DNA of 64,000 bases from Halorientalis sp. IM1011 (GTDB taxonomy: Archaea > Halobacteriota > Halobacteria > Halobacteriales > Haloarculaceae), in the NCBI RefSeq assembly GCF_001989615.1, contig NZ_CP019067.1, positions 930,001-994,000 on the forward strand, written 5' to 3'. Position numbers and translations under genes: made by a program. This document shows positions 1-9,018 of the stretch, in pieces. The number at the start of each line of letters is the position of its first letter. The stretch's first letter is position 1. The notes beneath the pieces are model-generated. The model ran no database searches. It was not told the DNA's origin and saw nothing but the letters and a program-made list of their open reading frames with translations.

Positions 1-68
1 ACCAGTCCTACGTAGTGGAGTGAGGATTTTCGCCCGCTCTTTTCCGGCTGGCGGACGAACACCGGGGC

Positions 69-500
69 GTGACACGGTTCGACGCCGACACCCCCGACGA
101 ACGCCGGGACCTGTACGCCGCGGCCGTCGAGGCGCACCGCGAACGGGAAAGCCCCTTCCTCACGATCGAACCGGAGCCGACGCCCGCCGAAGCGGCCGCG
201 GTTGAGGACGACGATCTACCCGAAGACGCACCGGAGCAGACGATTCCCTGGATCCAACTCGCCGAGGACACCGTGAACCTCGACTGCACGGACACGGAAC
301 TGGAGCGGCTGAAGAGCCTGCTGGACGAGTACCCGGCCTTTCGGATCGACGATCTGACGAGCCCGGAGGACGCCCACGGGACGAACGTCCGGATCACAGC
401 CCGTGCCGATCCGGAGCGGCTGGGGGACTTCTTCGACCGCGTGTTCCAGACGGTCTACGGCCGCGAGGAGGAGTACCGGTCCTGGGTCGTCGAGATCTGA
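69..500 (+). CDS. Conserved haloarchaeal hypothetical protein
   Basis: A 143-residue acidic soluble protein from a GTG start. I do not recognise the family. Residues about 25-75 are rich in Glu, Pro and Ala and look disordered. The C-terminal half has the look of a small alpha/beta fold, including an arginine-containing strand (NVRITARADPERLG) and a conserved-looking tail (YRSWVVEI). No membrane segment or cysteine motif is present. It ends 39 bp before the convergent rhodanese gene, so it is probably its own transcription unit. The start is the first in-frame candidate, and upstream sequence is cut off by the window edge, so a longer form is possible. Function unknown. Confidence 0.7.
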   Translation: MTRFDADTPDERRDLYAAAVEAHRERESPFLTIEPEPTPAEAAAVEDDDLPEDAPEQTIPWIQLAEDTVNLDCTDTELERLKSLLDEYPAFRIDDLTSPEDAHGTNVRITARADPERLGDFFDRVFQTVYGREEEYRSWVVEI

Positions 501-539
501 GCGTCTCGGCCCGCTCGTCGAGGACCGATCCGCCTCTTG

Positions 540-908
540 TCAGGGCAAGACGCGGCGAGCGAACGCGGCGAGGCGGTACAGCACCGTGTTTCGCTCGTAC
601 TGTCGCCACCCGGCGTAGCCGCCGGTGAGCGTGGTGGCGTCGTACCCCGCCGATTCGAGGTGGTTAGTGGCCGATCGGGCGACGACGCCGGCCTTACAGA
701 CCGTGACGATCTCGCCGTCCTCGGGGAGTTCGTCTAGGTGCGGATCGAGAGCCTCGACCTCCCCCTCCCGGAGGTCGTCGTACACCGGCGCGTTGTGACT
801 CCCCTCGATGTGGCCGTCCCGGTAGGCGTCCGCCGGTCTGATGTCAAGGACGAACACGTCCTCGGCGGCGCGTCGGTCGTCGAGTCGTCCCGGCCCGATC
901 GAACTCAT
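540..908 (-). CDS. Rhodanese-like domain protein
   Basis: A single-domain rhodanese of 122 residues. It has the N-terminal FVLDIRPADAYRDGHIEGS segment (Asp-Ile-Arg followed by the GHIxGS turn) and an active-site loop with the sulfur-carrying cysteine, VCKAGVVA at about residues 70-77. Rhodaneses transfer sulfane sulfur through a cysteine persulfide; the acceptor here is unknown. The start codon overlaps the stop of the upstream methyltransferase gene (bases 905-908), so the two genes are translationally coupled and probably one transcript. A second rhodanese with the same CKAG loop lies 750 bp away on the other strand. The C-terminal basic extension (about 20 residues) lies beyond the domain. 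Confidence 0.85.
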   Translation of the reverse strand: MSSIGPGRLDDRRAAEDVFVLDIRPADAYRDGHIEGSHNAPVYDDLREGEVEALDPHLDELPEDGEIVTVCKAGVVARSATNHLESAGYDATTLTGGYAGWRQYERNTVLYRLAAFARRVLP

Positions 909-1465
909 CGTCTCGTCCCGACGATCAGGAAGGTCTCCGGCCGCGTCGCCCGGAACTCGATCTCGAACCCGGCGTCTTCGAGCGCCGTAGCTGCCTCACG
1001 CTCGCTGAACCGTTCGGACAGCGGCGGGCCGTCTTCGCCAGTCCCGTCCGCCGACCAGTCGGCGACGACGAGGCGGCCACCGGAGGCGAGGACTCGCGCG
1101 AGTTCGGCGAGCGCTTCGTCGGTGGCGAACTCGTGATAAGTCATCGTCGAGACGGCCCGGTCGAGTTCGTCGTCGTCGAACGGGAGGTCCTCGATCCCCG
1201 AGGTGACGAGTTCGACGTTCTCGGGGACACCTTTCTCCCGGTAGTGGTCGTGCATCTCTTCCTGGATGTCGACCGCGTACACGCGGTCCGCGTGTGGCGC
1301 GATGTCGTCCGTGTAGAAGCCTGTCCCGCTCCCGAGATCGACCACCGTCTCCGCGCCCGTCAGGTCGAGTCCCCAGAGGAGTTCCTCGCGGGAGACTGAC
1401 TGATAGCGAGCCGCGGCGTCTTCGAGTTTCGCCGCCTTCCCCGCATCGAACGTGTGGTGTCCCAT
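905..1465 (-). CDS. Class I SAM-dependent methyltransferase
   Basis: A protein of about 186 residues with a Rossmann-fold methyltransferase core. Motif I is VVDLGSGTGFYTDDIA at about residues 39-54. An acidic strand end (VYAVDIQ) binds the SAM ribose, motif IV is DELDRAVSTMTYHEF, and there is a later LVVADWS strand. It matches the UbiE/COQ5-like Methyltransf_11 group; the substrate cannot be told. I chose the ATG at 1465 (MGHHTFDAGKAAKLE), because the longer in-frame extension lacks any domain and the HHTFDAGKA opening is typical for haloarchaeal members. It is followed by the coupled rhodanese gene, which hints at a sulfur- or metal-related substrate, but that is inference. Confidence 0.85.
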   Translation of the reverse strand: MGHHTFDAGKAAKLEDAAARYQSVSREELLWGLDLTGAETVVDLGSGTGFYTDDIAPHADRVYAVDIQEEMHDHYREKGVPENVELVTSGIEDLPFDDDELDRAVSTMTYHEFATDEALAELARVLASGGRLVVADWSADGTGEDGPPLSERFSEREAATALEDAGFEIEFRATRPETFLIVGTRR

Positions 1466-1657
1466 CGTCGGTAGTTGTGTATGTATCGTGAAGTAGCTGC
1501 TGGATCTCGACGATCTCTGTTCGGTTGCCACGGGTGGTCACTCCGTGGTGGGACCCGTCTGCAGATGGATCGCGTGGCCGCTATTCGTACCAGCCACGGC
1601 GTGTCTCCGTTCGTCTCGTTTCCAGCATGCTTATCACCGGCTCGATCTGTGATATTG

Positions 1658-2014
1658 ATGAATATGAGCAATACCGAGATCGAGGCTGCGGAGGTCGCGC
1701 GGCGACTCGAGACCGAGCAGACGAACGATCTCTTCGTTCTGGACGTCCGAACGGAACGCGACTACGCACGCCGGCGGATTCCCGGAAGTACGAACCTCCC
1801 GGTCTACGAGGATCTGCTGCGGTACGACTACTCGGGACTCGAACATCATCTCGACGACCTCCCCGGCGACGAGGAGATCGCGGTCGTCTGCAAGGCCGGT
1901 GTCACCTCCGCCCGGGCCGCCGAGTTCCTGCGGGCCCACGGCTTCGACGCGAAATCCGTCCGCGACGGAATGTCCGCCTGGGGACGTGTCGACCACGAAC
2001 TCCAGGCCGAGTAG
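1658..2014 (+). CDS. Rhodanese-like domain protein (second paralogue)
   Basis: A single rhodanese domain of about 118 residues with the FVLDVRTERDYARRRIPGS motif and the active-site loop VCKAGVTS. It is clearly related to the protein at 540-908, sharing the order IxGSxNxPVYxDL, then HLDxLPxDxEI, then VCKAG. In-frame ATG codons at 1658 and 1664 are both plausible starts; the upstream in-frame extension has no domain and was excluded. It is transcribed divergently from the methyltransferase-rhodanese pair, across an intergenic region of about 190 bp. Confidence 0.85.
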   Translation: MNMSNTEIEAAEVARRLETEQTNDLFVLDVRTERDYARRRIPGSTNLPVYEDLLRYDYSGLEHHLDDLPGDEEIAVVCKAGVTSARAAEFLRAHGFDAKSVRDGMSAWGRVDHELQAE

Positions 2015-2260
2015 GACGGCAGCGCAGGGATCACTCGGACGTCACGGCGGCCTCAGTCCATCTCTGCGGCGTAGTTTCGGGTCGACGACGAGTGTGGTGG
2101 CTTTTCTCGTCGCGAGCACGATCGACAGTGTCTGAATTTTCGGACTGGTCGGTCGTGGTGAATCCGCCGTTCACCGCCAGCGTTGGATTCGATCCGAACC
2201 GAAATGATCGCCCCGGCGAGTCGGCCCCGCGCTTTTCCGGTCCAACGTGGAACCGGACGT

Positions 2261-4024
2261 ATGACCGGGATCGAGGGGCAACTGTGGGCGTTGCTGGCGC
2301 TGTTCGGCATCGCCGCCGTCGTCAGCGTCATCGCAGCCCGGGACGCTCGCATCCAGTACACCATCGGGCTGGTCGTCACCGGCTTGCTCGTCGCCGCGGT
2401 CGGTCCACCGGTCCCCGATCCAATCACTTCCGAGTTCATCCTGCTGGTCTTGCTCCCGGCACTGATCTTCAGAGACGCCGTGACGATCGACGCCGGCGCA
2501 CTCCGTGCGAATCTCGCCCCCATCCTGTTGCTCGCGGTCGTCGGCTTCTGTTGTTCGATCGCACTGGTCGCGGTTGCCAGCCACGCCCTGCTTGGCTTCC
2601 CGCTCGCCGTCGCGATCCTGTTCGGTGCGATCCTCATGCCGACCGACCCCGTCTCCGTCGTGGCGATCTTCGAAGAACTCGACGTACCCGAACGCCTTAC
2701 CCTCCTCGTCGAGGGCGAGAGCCTCCTGAACGACGGGGTCGCGATCGTGGTGTACTCGACGGTACTGGGCGTCCTCGAAGCCCGAGCCGCCGGAGCCGGT
2801 CCCGCCCCGCTTTCCGACCCGGTCGAACTCCTCCTCGACGTGAGTGCGGGGATCGCCGTCGCGTTCGTGGGCGGTGTCGTCGTCGGGGCTGCTGCGGGGT
2901 ACCTCGCCGCGGCCGTCGTCGCTGCCGCCGACGACCAGCTCACGGCCGTGATCGTCTCGGTCCTGACCGCCTACGGCGTCTATCTCCTGCTCCACCAGTT
3001 CGGGGCCAGCGGTGTCATCGGTACCCTCGCGGCCGGGCTCGTCCTCGGGGCGGAGAACGGACACGCCGACATCGCCCCGGAGATTCACTTCTCGATCGGA
3101 TTCGCGTGGGATATCGTCGCCGTGCTGGCAAACACCATCGTCTTCGTGGCGATCGGCCTCATCACACCGGTCGACCTCCTCTTCGCCTACGTGCCGGCGA
3201 TCGCCGCCGTCATCGTCATCGCGTTCCTCGCCCGTGCGGTGGTCGTCTACCCGTTGCTCGAACTGTACAACTGGTGGCAGACGCAGTCGATACCGCACAC
3301 CTTCCAGCACGTCCTCGCGTGGTCGGGTATTCACGCCTCGGTCTCGGTCGCGCTGGCGCTTGACGCCCGCGAGCAACTCCCGGCCGCCCTCGCCGACGAG
3401 TTCACCGCGCTGCTGTTCGGCGTCGCCGCGTTCACGCTCGTCGTCAACGGGACGACCATGCCCCGCCTCGTCGCGTGGCTCGATCTGAGCCGGGACGATC
3501 CGCACCGACGGCTCTACGACGCTCTCGTCGGCAGACTCCACGGTGTCGACGCGGCCCTCGAAACCGCCGACAGTCTGCTCGAAGACGACGACATGCCCGA
3601 GAGCGTGTACGTCGAGATCACCGAGGCCTATCGGAACGAGCGGGCGACACTCGTCGATGCTACCGAACGGTTGCTGCGGGCGTATCCGGATCTCAAAGCT
3701 CACGAGCGCCGACGGAGCCAGCGCCGCGTCTTGCTGGCCGAACACGAGGCGATCAAGCGCGCGACCCAGCAAGCCGAGATTCGCGGCGACGTGGGCGAGC
3801 AATTGCTGGCCGACATCGAGCGAGATCTCGATCGCATCGTGACCGACGAGCGATCGTCTCACAGTCTCACAGCCACAGAGCAGCCACCGGACTGGCAGAC
3901 GTTGCTCGACGCAGTGTCAGTCGACCTCGATCTCGGGCTCGAGGACGGACGCGCGAGTCGGCATCGGGACGTCTTCGACCCGAACCACGAAGATGGGGGC
4001 GACGGCAACGGTGATTCACACTGA
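2261..4024 (+). CDS. NhaP-type Na+/H+ antiporter (CPA1 family)
   Basis: A 587-residue integral membrane protein with about 12 hydrophobic segments in residues 1-410. Family motifs are visible: MPTDPVSVVAIFEELDVPERL, containing the DP(V/T)S region, followed by VEGESLLNDGVAIV with the ion-binding ND pair characteristic of CPA1/NhaP exchangers. These exchange cytoplasmic Na+ for external H+, important for ion balance in halophiles. The last 170 residues form a hydrophilic, helical, Glu/Arg-rich cytoplasmic tail, likely regulatory. I chose the ATG at 2261 (MTGIEGQLWALLALFG) because the first membrane helix starts right after it. The gene is monocistronic as far as visible. Confidence 0.92.
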   Translation: MTGIEGQLWALLALFGIAAVVSVIAARDARIQYTIGLVVTGLLVAAVGPPVPDPITSEFILLVLLPALIFRDAVTIDAGALRANLAPILLLAVVGFCCSIALVAVASHALLGFPLAVAILFGAILMPTDPVSVVAIFEELDVPERLTLLVEGESLLNDGVAIVVYSTVLGVLEARAAGAGPAPLSDPVELLLDVSAGIAVAFVGGVVVGAAAGYLAAAVVAAADDQLTAVIVSVLTAYGVYLLLHQFGASGVIGTLAAGLVLGAENGHADIAPEIHFSIGFAWDIVAVLANTIVFVAIGLITPVDLLFAYVPAIAAVIVIAFLARAVVVYPLLELYNWWQTQSIPHTFQHVLAWSGIHASVSVALALDAREQLPAALADEFTALLFGVAAFTLVVNGTTMPRLVAWLDLSRDDPHRRLYDALVGRLHGVDAALETADSLLEDDDMPESVYVEITEAYRNERATLVDATERLLRAYPDLKAHERRRSQRRVLLAEHEAIKRATQQAEIRGDVGEQLLADIERDLDRIVTDERSSHSLTATEQPPDWQTLLDAVSVDLDLGLEDGRASRHRDVFDPNHEDGGDGNGDSH

Positions 4025-4102
4025 CAGTCGGCGGCACAGATCCATCCCCGGGTGCCACTGTCCCGGCGTGACCTCTTTGGACCTGCCCCCCTTGGACGGA
4101 GT

Positions 4103-5143
4103 ATGCGCGCAGCAGTGTTCCACGGGCCGGGCGACGTTCGAATCGAAGACGTACCGAAACCCGAACTGACCGAGCCGACGGACGCGCTCGTCCGGGTCAC
4201 CCACACCGCGATCTGTGGCTCCGACCTGTGGTTCTACAACGGCGACAGCGACCGCGAGCAGGGTTCCCGAGTCGGTCACGAACCGATGGGTATCGTCGAG
4301 GAAGTCGGCGACGACGTCCGAAGCGTCGAGCCCGGCGACCGCGTGTTCGCACCGTTCGTCATCAGTTGCGGCGAGTGTGAGTTCTGCCGGAAGGGCCTGC
4401 ACACATCCTGTGTAAACGGCGACTCCTGGAGCGGCGAGAACGGCGGCGCACAGGGCGAGTACGTCCGCGCACCGCACGCCGACGGGACGCTCGTCCGGGT
4501 CCCCGACCGGTACGCCGACGACGAAGACGCGCTCGAATCGCTCATGCCATTGACGGACGTGATGGGCACCGGTCACCACGCCGCCGTCAGCGCCGGCGTC
4601 GAACCCGGGAGTACCGCCGTAGTCGTCGGCGACGGCGCGGTCGGCCTCTGTGGCGTCCTCGCCGCCCGGCGACTGGGTGCTCGCCGGATCGTCGCCGTCG
4701 GCCACCACGAGGACCGCCTCGACCTCGCCGACGAGTTCGGCGCGACCGACACCGTGCTTGGCGGCGAGGGCGACGAGGTCGAACGCGTCCGCGAGGTTAC
4801 CGACGGCGGTGCCGATCACGTCATGGAGTGCGTCGGCGCGGCATCGGCGATGGACACCGCCGTCTCGGTCTGTCGCCCCGGTGGAACGGTCGGCTACGTC
4901 GGCGTCCCGCACGGCGTCGACGCCGCCGGACTGGAACTGTACGACTTCTTCGGCGACAACGTCACGCTCCGGGGTGGCGTCGCGCCGGTGCGAGCCTACG
5001 CCGAGGACCTGATGGCCGACGTACTCGGCGGGACGCTCGACCCCGCGCCGATCTTCACGAAGACGGTCGATCTGGAGGGCGTGCCGGAGGGGTACCAGGC
5101 GATGTCAGACCGCGAGGCACTGAAAGTACTTGTCAAGCCCTGA
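4103..5143 (+). CDS. Zinc-dependent alcohol dehydrogenase (MDR family)
   Basis: A 346-residue medium-chain dehydrogenase/reductase. The catalytic zinc site is CGSDLW, then GHEPMGIVEEVG (GHE box). The structural zinc cysteines lie in SCGECEFCRKGLHTSC, and the Rossmann NAD(P) site is VVVGDGAVGLCGVLAARRLG. It oxidises an alcohol or polyol with NAD(P)+; the substrate is not evident. The domain order resembles the glutathione-independent formaldehyde dehydrogenase and threonine dehydrogenase branch. The ATG at 4103 (MRAAVFHGPGDV) is the natural start. It lies upstream of a second MDR enzyme (5327-6340), separated by a small degenerate ORF. Confidence 0.92.
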   Translation: MRAAVFHGPGDVRIEDVPKPELTEPTDALVRVTHTAICGSDLWFYNGDSDREQGSRVGHEPMGIVEEVGDDVRSVEPGDRVFAPFVISCGECEFCRKGLHTSCVNGDSWSGENGGAQGEYVRAPHADGTLVRVPDRYADDEDALESLMPLTDVMGTGHHAAVSAGVEPGSTAVVVGDGAVGLCGVLAARRLGARRIVAVGHHEDRLDLADEFGATDTVLGGEGDEVERVREVTDGGADHVMECVGAASAMDTAVSVCRPGGTVGYVGVPHGVDAAGLELYDFFGDNVTLRGGVAPVRAYAEDLMADVLGGTLDPAPIFTKTVDLEGVPEGYQAMSDREALKVLVKP

Positions 5144-5159
5144 GAGTGGATACTAGACG

Positions 5160-5264
5160 CTAGCTCGGCTCCACGACCAGCGTCATCCGTCGCTCCCCGC
5201 GCTCGATGGTCACCGTCACATCCAGCGCGACCGCGAGGACGACCAGGCAAGCGCGACCAGCCAT
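5160..5264 (-). other. Small 34-codon ORF or gene-tail remnant
   Basis: On the minus strand, an ATG at 5264 opens 34 codons, including VVLAVALDVTVTIERGERR. A closely similar stretch (VVLAVALDVTMTTERGKRR) lies on the same strand at 9019-9111 without a start codon. The two copies share most bases over about 70 bp. They look like the C-terminal tail of a once larger gene, or a small dispersed gene. Both lie in gaps between metabolic genes. I do not know the parent family. Low confidence as an expressed gene. Confidence 0.3.
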
Positions 5265-5326
5265 GGTTTAAATTCCCTCAACGGTACGGCAATCACTACT
5301 TCTGGATGTCTCTCGGAGCGACTGAC

Positions 5327-6340
5327 ATGCAAGCAGCACGGTTCTACGGTTCGGGGACGGGGCTGGAAATCGAAACTGTGGACCGGCCGACGCCGGGGCC
5401 CGGTGAGGTACTCGTGGAGGTCGAGGCCTGTGGGATCTGCCACTCGGACCTCCACATTCTGGAGGGCGACGTTCCGATCTCGACGCCGCGGACGCTCGGT
5501 CACGAAGCGGCCGGCAGCGTCGCCGAGGTCGGGGCCGGGGTCGACAACGTCACCGAAGGTGAGTCCGTTGCCGTCCACGGCGCGTGGGGCTGTGGCCACT
5601 GTGACGTCTGTGCCCGTGGGGACACGCAACTCTGCAACGTGATGCTGTGGGAAGGCATCGGCCAGGATGGTGCGTACGCAGAGTACGTTCTGGTTCCCGA
5701 CGAACGATACGTCCTGCCGATCGGTGACCTGGACCCGGTACAAGCGGCTCCCCTGACCGACGCTGCGCTGACGCCGTACCGGGCGGTCAGTCGCGCTCGC
5801 GAGCACCTCTCCCCAGCGGACACGCTGACGATCATCGGGATCGGTGGTCTCGGACAGTACGCCGTCCAGTTCGCCGCGATGACGGGCGCACAGGTCGTCG
5901 CGGTCGATCTCGACGCGGCGAAACTCGACCTCGCCGAGGACCTGGGTGCCGACGTCACGATCGACGCCGCGACCGAAGACGTCCGGGACCGGATTCGCGC
6001 CGTGACCGATCGGCAGGGGGTCAGGGTCGCCATCGACTTCGTGGCCAACGAGGAGACGCTGCAGTGGTGTAGCAACACACTCGCGGCGCAGGGGCAGATG
6101 TTCGTCGTCGGACTGGGAGACGGCACCTTCGACGTCCAGTTCAATCCGTTGATCGGCAGCGAAGTCACGGCGACGAGCTGTTACTGGGGCAGTCTCCCCG
6201 AGCTCCGGGACGTACTCGGGATCGCTCGCCGCGGCAAGCTGGACGTCGGCGTCGAGACGGTCGGCTTTTCGGACCTGAACGACGTGCTCGAACGGCTCGA
6301 TCACGGCGATATCCACCGGCGGGCGGTGCTCACCCCCTGA
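5327..6340 (+). CDS. NAD(P)-dependent alcohol dehydrogenase (MDR family)
   Basis: A zinc-binding medium-chain alcohol dehydrogenase of about 337 residues. The catalytic zinc ligands are in CGICHSDLHIL and GHEAAG, and the structural zinc site is GCGHCDVCARGDTQLC. The cofactor site is IIGIGGLGQYAVQFAAMTG followed by VVAVDLD, whose acidic residue suggests NAD+. It is of the archaeal/Sulfolobus ADH type rather than the neighbouring polyol-like enzyme. Starts at 5306 and 5327 are both possible; MQAARFYGSG at 5327 matches the usual family beginning. A TATA-like GGTTTAAATT lies at about 5264-5273. Confidence 0.9.
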   Translation: MQAARFYGSGTGLEIETVDRPTPGPGEVLVEVEACGICHSDLHILEGDVPISTPRTLGHEAAGSVAEVGAGVDNVTEGESVAVHGAWGCGHCDVCARGDTQLCNVMLWEGIGQDGAYAEYVLVPDERYVLPIGDLDPVQAAPLTDAALTPYRAVSRAREHLSPADTLTIIGIGGLGQYAVQFAAMTGAQVVAVDLDAAKLDLAEDLGADVTIDAATEDVRDRIRAVTDRQGVRVAIDFVANEETLQWCSNTLAAQGQMFVVGLGDGTFDVQFNPLIGSEVTATSCYWGSLPELRDVLGIARRGKLDVGVETVGFSDLNDVLERLDHGDIHRRAVLTP

Positions 6341-6430
6341 GCGAGCGCCGTCGCGGCCGTACGGTACCGCTCGCGACCGGTTTTGACGGCATTCGGACCG
6401 CGGACGACGGGATGAGGATCGATCGGACGG

Positions 6431-6793
6431 TCAGTCGGTCGTCGCCTCCTCGCGACTGCCGCGAGCGGCGTAGCCGTCCAGAACGGCCTCACGGCGTGCC
6501 TGCCCCTCATCAGAGATCATCTCCGGGGTCCACTCCATCCCGTCGTCGGTTTCCACCGTGACCGACTCGACCGCCGGGAGCGGCTGGACCCGTTCCTCGA
6601 TCTCCTCGACGAAGTAGGGTACCTGATAGCAGACGGGCGAGGTCAGGCGCATGTCGACTTGGACGTGGCCGTCGTCGACGTCGATCGACTCGACGAGTCC
6701 CATCTCGACGATGTCGAGGTTCGAGCCGGTCGCCGCTGCACACGGATCCACGACGTCGTGGAGTCGCTCGCGGACCTGGTCGTCGATCGTCAC
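6431..6793 (-). CDS. MIP18-family metal-sulfur cluster assembly factor-like protein
   Basis: A 120-residue protein with the DUF59/MIP18 (PaaD/SufT-like) layout: an N-terminal helix (VRERLHDVVDPC), a beta strand segment IVEMGLVESIDVDDGHVQVDMRLTSPVC containing the conserved late cysteine, and a following helix (VEEIEERVQPLP) and strand (VESVTVE). Members help assemble or load Fe-S or other metal centres. The start overlaps the stop of the amidohydrolase gene by 4 bp (6790-6793), so it is translationally coupled and may mature that enzyme or a partner; this is inference. The tail is charged and probably disordered. Confidence 0.8.
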   Translation of the reverse strand: MTIDDQVRERLHDVVDPCAAATGSNLDIVEMGLVESIDVDDGHVQVDMRLTSPVCYQVPYFVEEIEERVQPLPAVESVTVETDDGMEWTPEMISDEGQARREAVLDGYAARGSREEATTD

Positions 6794-7887
6794 GCCACCA
6801 CCTCGAACGGCGTCGTCGAGAACGGCTCGGCGAGTTCGTCGTCGCGGTCGTCGTCCTCGATGTCGGACTGGAGCTCGTCGACGTCCAGCCCGTGGGCGTC
6901 GGCGAGGTTCCGGCCGAGGATGTCCCGCTTGTCGGCGTCGGTGATCTGGACAGTGCCGTTGGCCGTCTCCAGCTCGGGGAACTCGTACTCCCAGAACGCT
7001 TCGAGAAGCAGTTGCGGGTGGTACTGGGGTGTGCCACTTCCCCAGATGACCTTGTCGAGGACGTCCGCACCGCCGGCGTGGAGGAGTTCTTCCATCGACC
7101 CGACGAACCGCTCGGGATTCGTCGCGATGTCACCCGCCGTGATCTCAAGGTTGACGTACACGTTCGAGTGATTGGCGAGATGATAGCCGGTCTCCTTGGC
7201 CAGCCCCATGCCGCCGTGGACGATCTCGAAGTTGAGTTCGGGGAAACTGCTCGCCGCCTCGTCGACGTCGTCGACCAGGTAGGAGTCGATCGGCACGTTG
7301 CCGAACGGAACCGCCTTGTGGACGGCGACAACGTCGAGCCCCAGATCGACCGCGTGTTGCCACAGCGGGAAGGCCGATTTCGGATCGTCCATCTCGAAGC
7401 CGACGTGCTCGTCGTCGGCCCAGTACGAGGGGTACACCTTCATCCCGTGGGCGTCGAATCGCTCGACCTGGCGGGTGAGCTCGGCCTGCGGGTCGTCCAT
7501 CCCGATGACGTCTACGCTCGCGAGCGACGCGGCCCGGTTCGGGTGGCGGTCGATGAACTCCTCGGCCTTCCCGAGGGCGGTCAGCCCGTCATCGAAGATC
7601 GTGATCGTCTGGGGATGGAACACCGCGAAATCCACCTGGCTCTCGCGGAACAGCATGTTGCTCGTCACCGTCGAGTCCCAGTCGGTGAGGAACGTCTCCT
7701 CCGTCCGCCGGTACCGCTCCGGCATCGCCTTCTCCACGCCGAGCATCAGGTCGATCACACTCTGGGCGTGTTCCTCGATCGCGTAGTTCGACGGGTGCAG
7801 GTTGTAGGCGTGTGTGACCGCATCGGCCACGAACACGTCGTCGAGTGGAGCCATACGGGCCCACAGTTCGCTCGGCGACTTATCCAC
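6790..7887 (-). CDS. Amidohydrolase family protein (Amidohydro_2-like)
   Basis: A 365-residue TIM-barrel metal-dependent hydrolase or decarboxylase. Supporting motifs include VFVADAVTHAYN (an early metal-site His, in place of the usual DxHxH), the His in VAVHKAVPFG, FEIVHGGMGLAKETGYHL, and the late WGSGTPQYHP, where the family usually has an Asp. These follow the order of the ACMSD/amidohydrolase_2 group, which acts on aromatic carboxylates; the exact substrate is unknown. A GTG at 7887 is placed 22-28 bp after a TATA-like element, which favours a leaderless start there; an ATG at 7854 is the alternative. It is co-transcribed with the MIP18-like gene. Confidence 0.82.
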   Translation of the reverse strand: MDKSPSELWARMAPLDDVFVADAVTHAYNLHPSNYAIEEHAQSVIDLMLGVEKAMPERYRRTEETFLTDWDSTVTSNMLFRESQVDFAVFHPQTITIFDDGLTALGKAEEFIDRHPNRAASLASVDVIGMDDPQAELTRQVERFDAHGMKVYPSYWADDEHVGFEMDDPKSAFPLWQHAVDLGLDVVAVHKAVPFGNVPIDSYLVDDVDEAASSFPELNFEIVHGGMGLAKETGYHLANHSNVYVNLEITAGDIATNPERFVGSMEELLHAGGADVLDKVIWGSGTPQYHPQLLLEAFWEYEFPELETANGTVQITDADKRDILGRNLADAHGLDVDELQSDIEDDDRDDELAEPFSTTPFEVVA

Positions 7888-7908
7888 GTCGCCGTATGAG
7901 TAACCCCG

Positions 7909-7916
7909 TTTAAGTC
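7909..7916 (-). promoter_or_regulatory. TATA-like box of the amidohydrolase operon
   Basis: Read on the minus strand, GACTTAAACG forms an archaeal TATA-like element 22-29 bp upstream of the GTG at 7887. That is the spacing expected for a leaderless transcript. Confidence 0.45.
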
Positions 7917-8093
7917 AGTGATCTCCTCTGCAATAGCTGGTACGACTAGTCATATCGATGCGGGTGCCGGATTCACTCCCACCCGCAGTTCGGTCGACCG
8001 GTTGACTGTTCACATACTGTGTCGATCATTCGGCTGCAAGAGGGAGATTCTATCGACGCGAGCCTTGAAGGGCGCCGACATGAAAGCGGACGT

Positions 8094-8828
8094 ATGACAA
8101 CGCTCGACGGCGAGCGAATCATCGTGACGGGTGCGAGCCGCGGTCTCGGTCGGTCGATGGCCGAACGATTCTCCGAGGAGGGCGCCCGCGTCACACTGAC
8201 AGCACGGGACACGGAACGACTCCAGGCCGTCGCCGACGATCTGCCCGGCGAGACGTGCGTCGTTCCGGCGAACGTTCGTGACGCTGACGCCGTCGAACGG
8301 GTGATCGAGCGGACAGTCGAGTCGTTCGGCGGTGTCGACTCGCTAGTCAACAACGCCGGCGTGAGCCTCTTGGGTATGCAAAACTCCCGAAAGGAATTAG
8401 TTGATGTCACCGAGGACGAGTGGGATACCGTCCTCGAAGTCAACCTCAAGGGTGTGTTCCTGTTCACCCAGCAAGCCCTTCCCCACATGTACGACCAGGG
8501 TGCAGGCAACGTGATCAACGTCTCCTCGGGGCTCGGTCGGCAGGCGGCTCCGGGCGCAGGTGCGTACGTGAGTTCGAAGTGGGGTCTGGAAGGCTTGACT
8601 CGGGTGACAGCCCTCGAAGGAGCGGACCGCGGCGTCAACGCCAACGCTATCGACCCTGGTGGCCGGGTCGACACGGACATCTGGGCGCATTTGCCCGACG
8701 AGGAGCGCGAACAGATCCTCGACCCTGACGTGATGGACGAAGCCGCGGTACTGCTGGCTGCTCAGGGTCCGGACGGCATCTCCGGGGAGTCGATGGCGGC
8801 CGACGAGTGGGAAGCACGGCTCGGGTAA
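8094..8828 (+). CDS. SDR-family oxidoreductase
   Basis: A classical short-chain dehydrogenase/reductase of 244 residues. The cofactor motif GASRGLGRSMAERF is at about residues 13-26, the NNAG motif at about 89-92 (LVNNAGVSLLG), a structural Ser in NVSSGLGRQ, and the catalytic Tyr-Lys pair in AYVSSKWGLEGLTR. It reduces or oxidises a carbonyl/alcohol with NAD(P)H; the substrate is unknown. The later segment NAIDPGGRVDTDIW is the usual post-catalytic PG motif. The ATG at 8094 is used because it directly precedes the dehydrogenase fold. No operon partner is evident. Confidence 0.9.
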   Translation: MTTLDGERIIVTGASRGLGRSMAERFSEEGARVTLTARDTERLQAVADDLPGETCVVPANVRDADAVERVIERTVESFGGVDSLVNNAGVSLLGMQNSRKELVDVTEDEWDTVLEVNLKGVFLFTQQALPHMYDQGAGNVINVSSGLGRQAAPGAGAYVSSKWGLEGLTRVTALEGADRGVNANAIDPGGRVDTDIWAHLPDEEREQILDPDVMDEAAVLLAAQGPDGISGESMAADEWEARLG

Positions 8829-9018
8829 CAGACGGCTGAACAGATAGCCTGTTTCAGTACCTCTAGAACGCCGAAGTCGCCACAGACTGGGCAGCACAGG
8901 GCCCGCGGTTTGATGCCAGGAGTGAACCCGTCTCGGTGGGCCACTGGATGGTTGTCTGCATTGCATCGCCCGTGACGCTGGAGGTGCTGGGCAGGCACTG
9001 TGAGCGGATCGTCGTTTG

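Noticed and set aside
1525-3862. Very long open frames (612 and 563 codons) on both strands across the antiporter gene
   Set aside because: They are Arg/Gly- or Asp/Gly-rich frames produced by GC-biased third positions. The antiporter in the other frame has clear membrane helices and family motifs.
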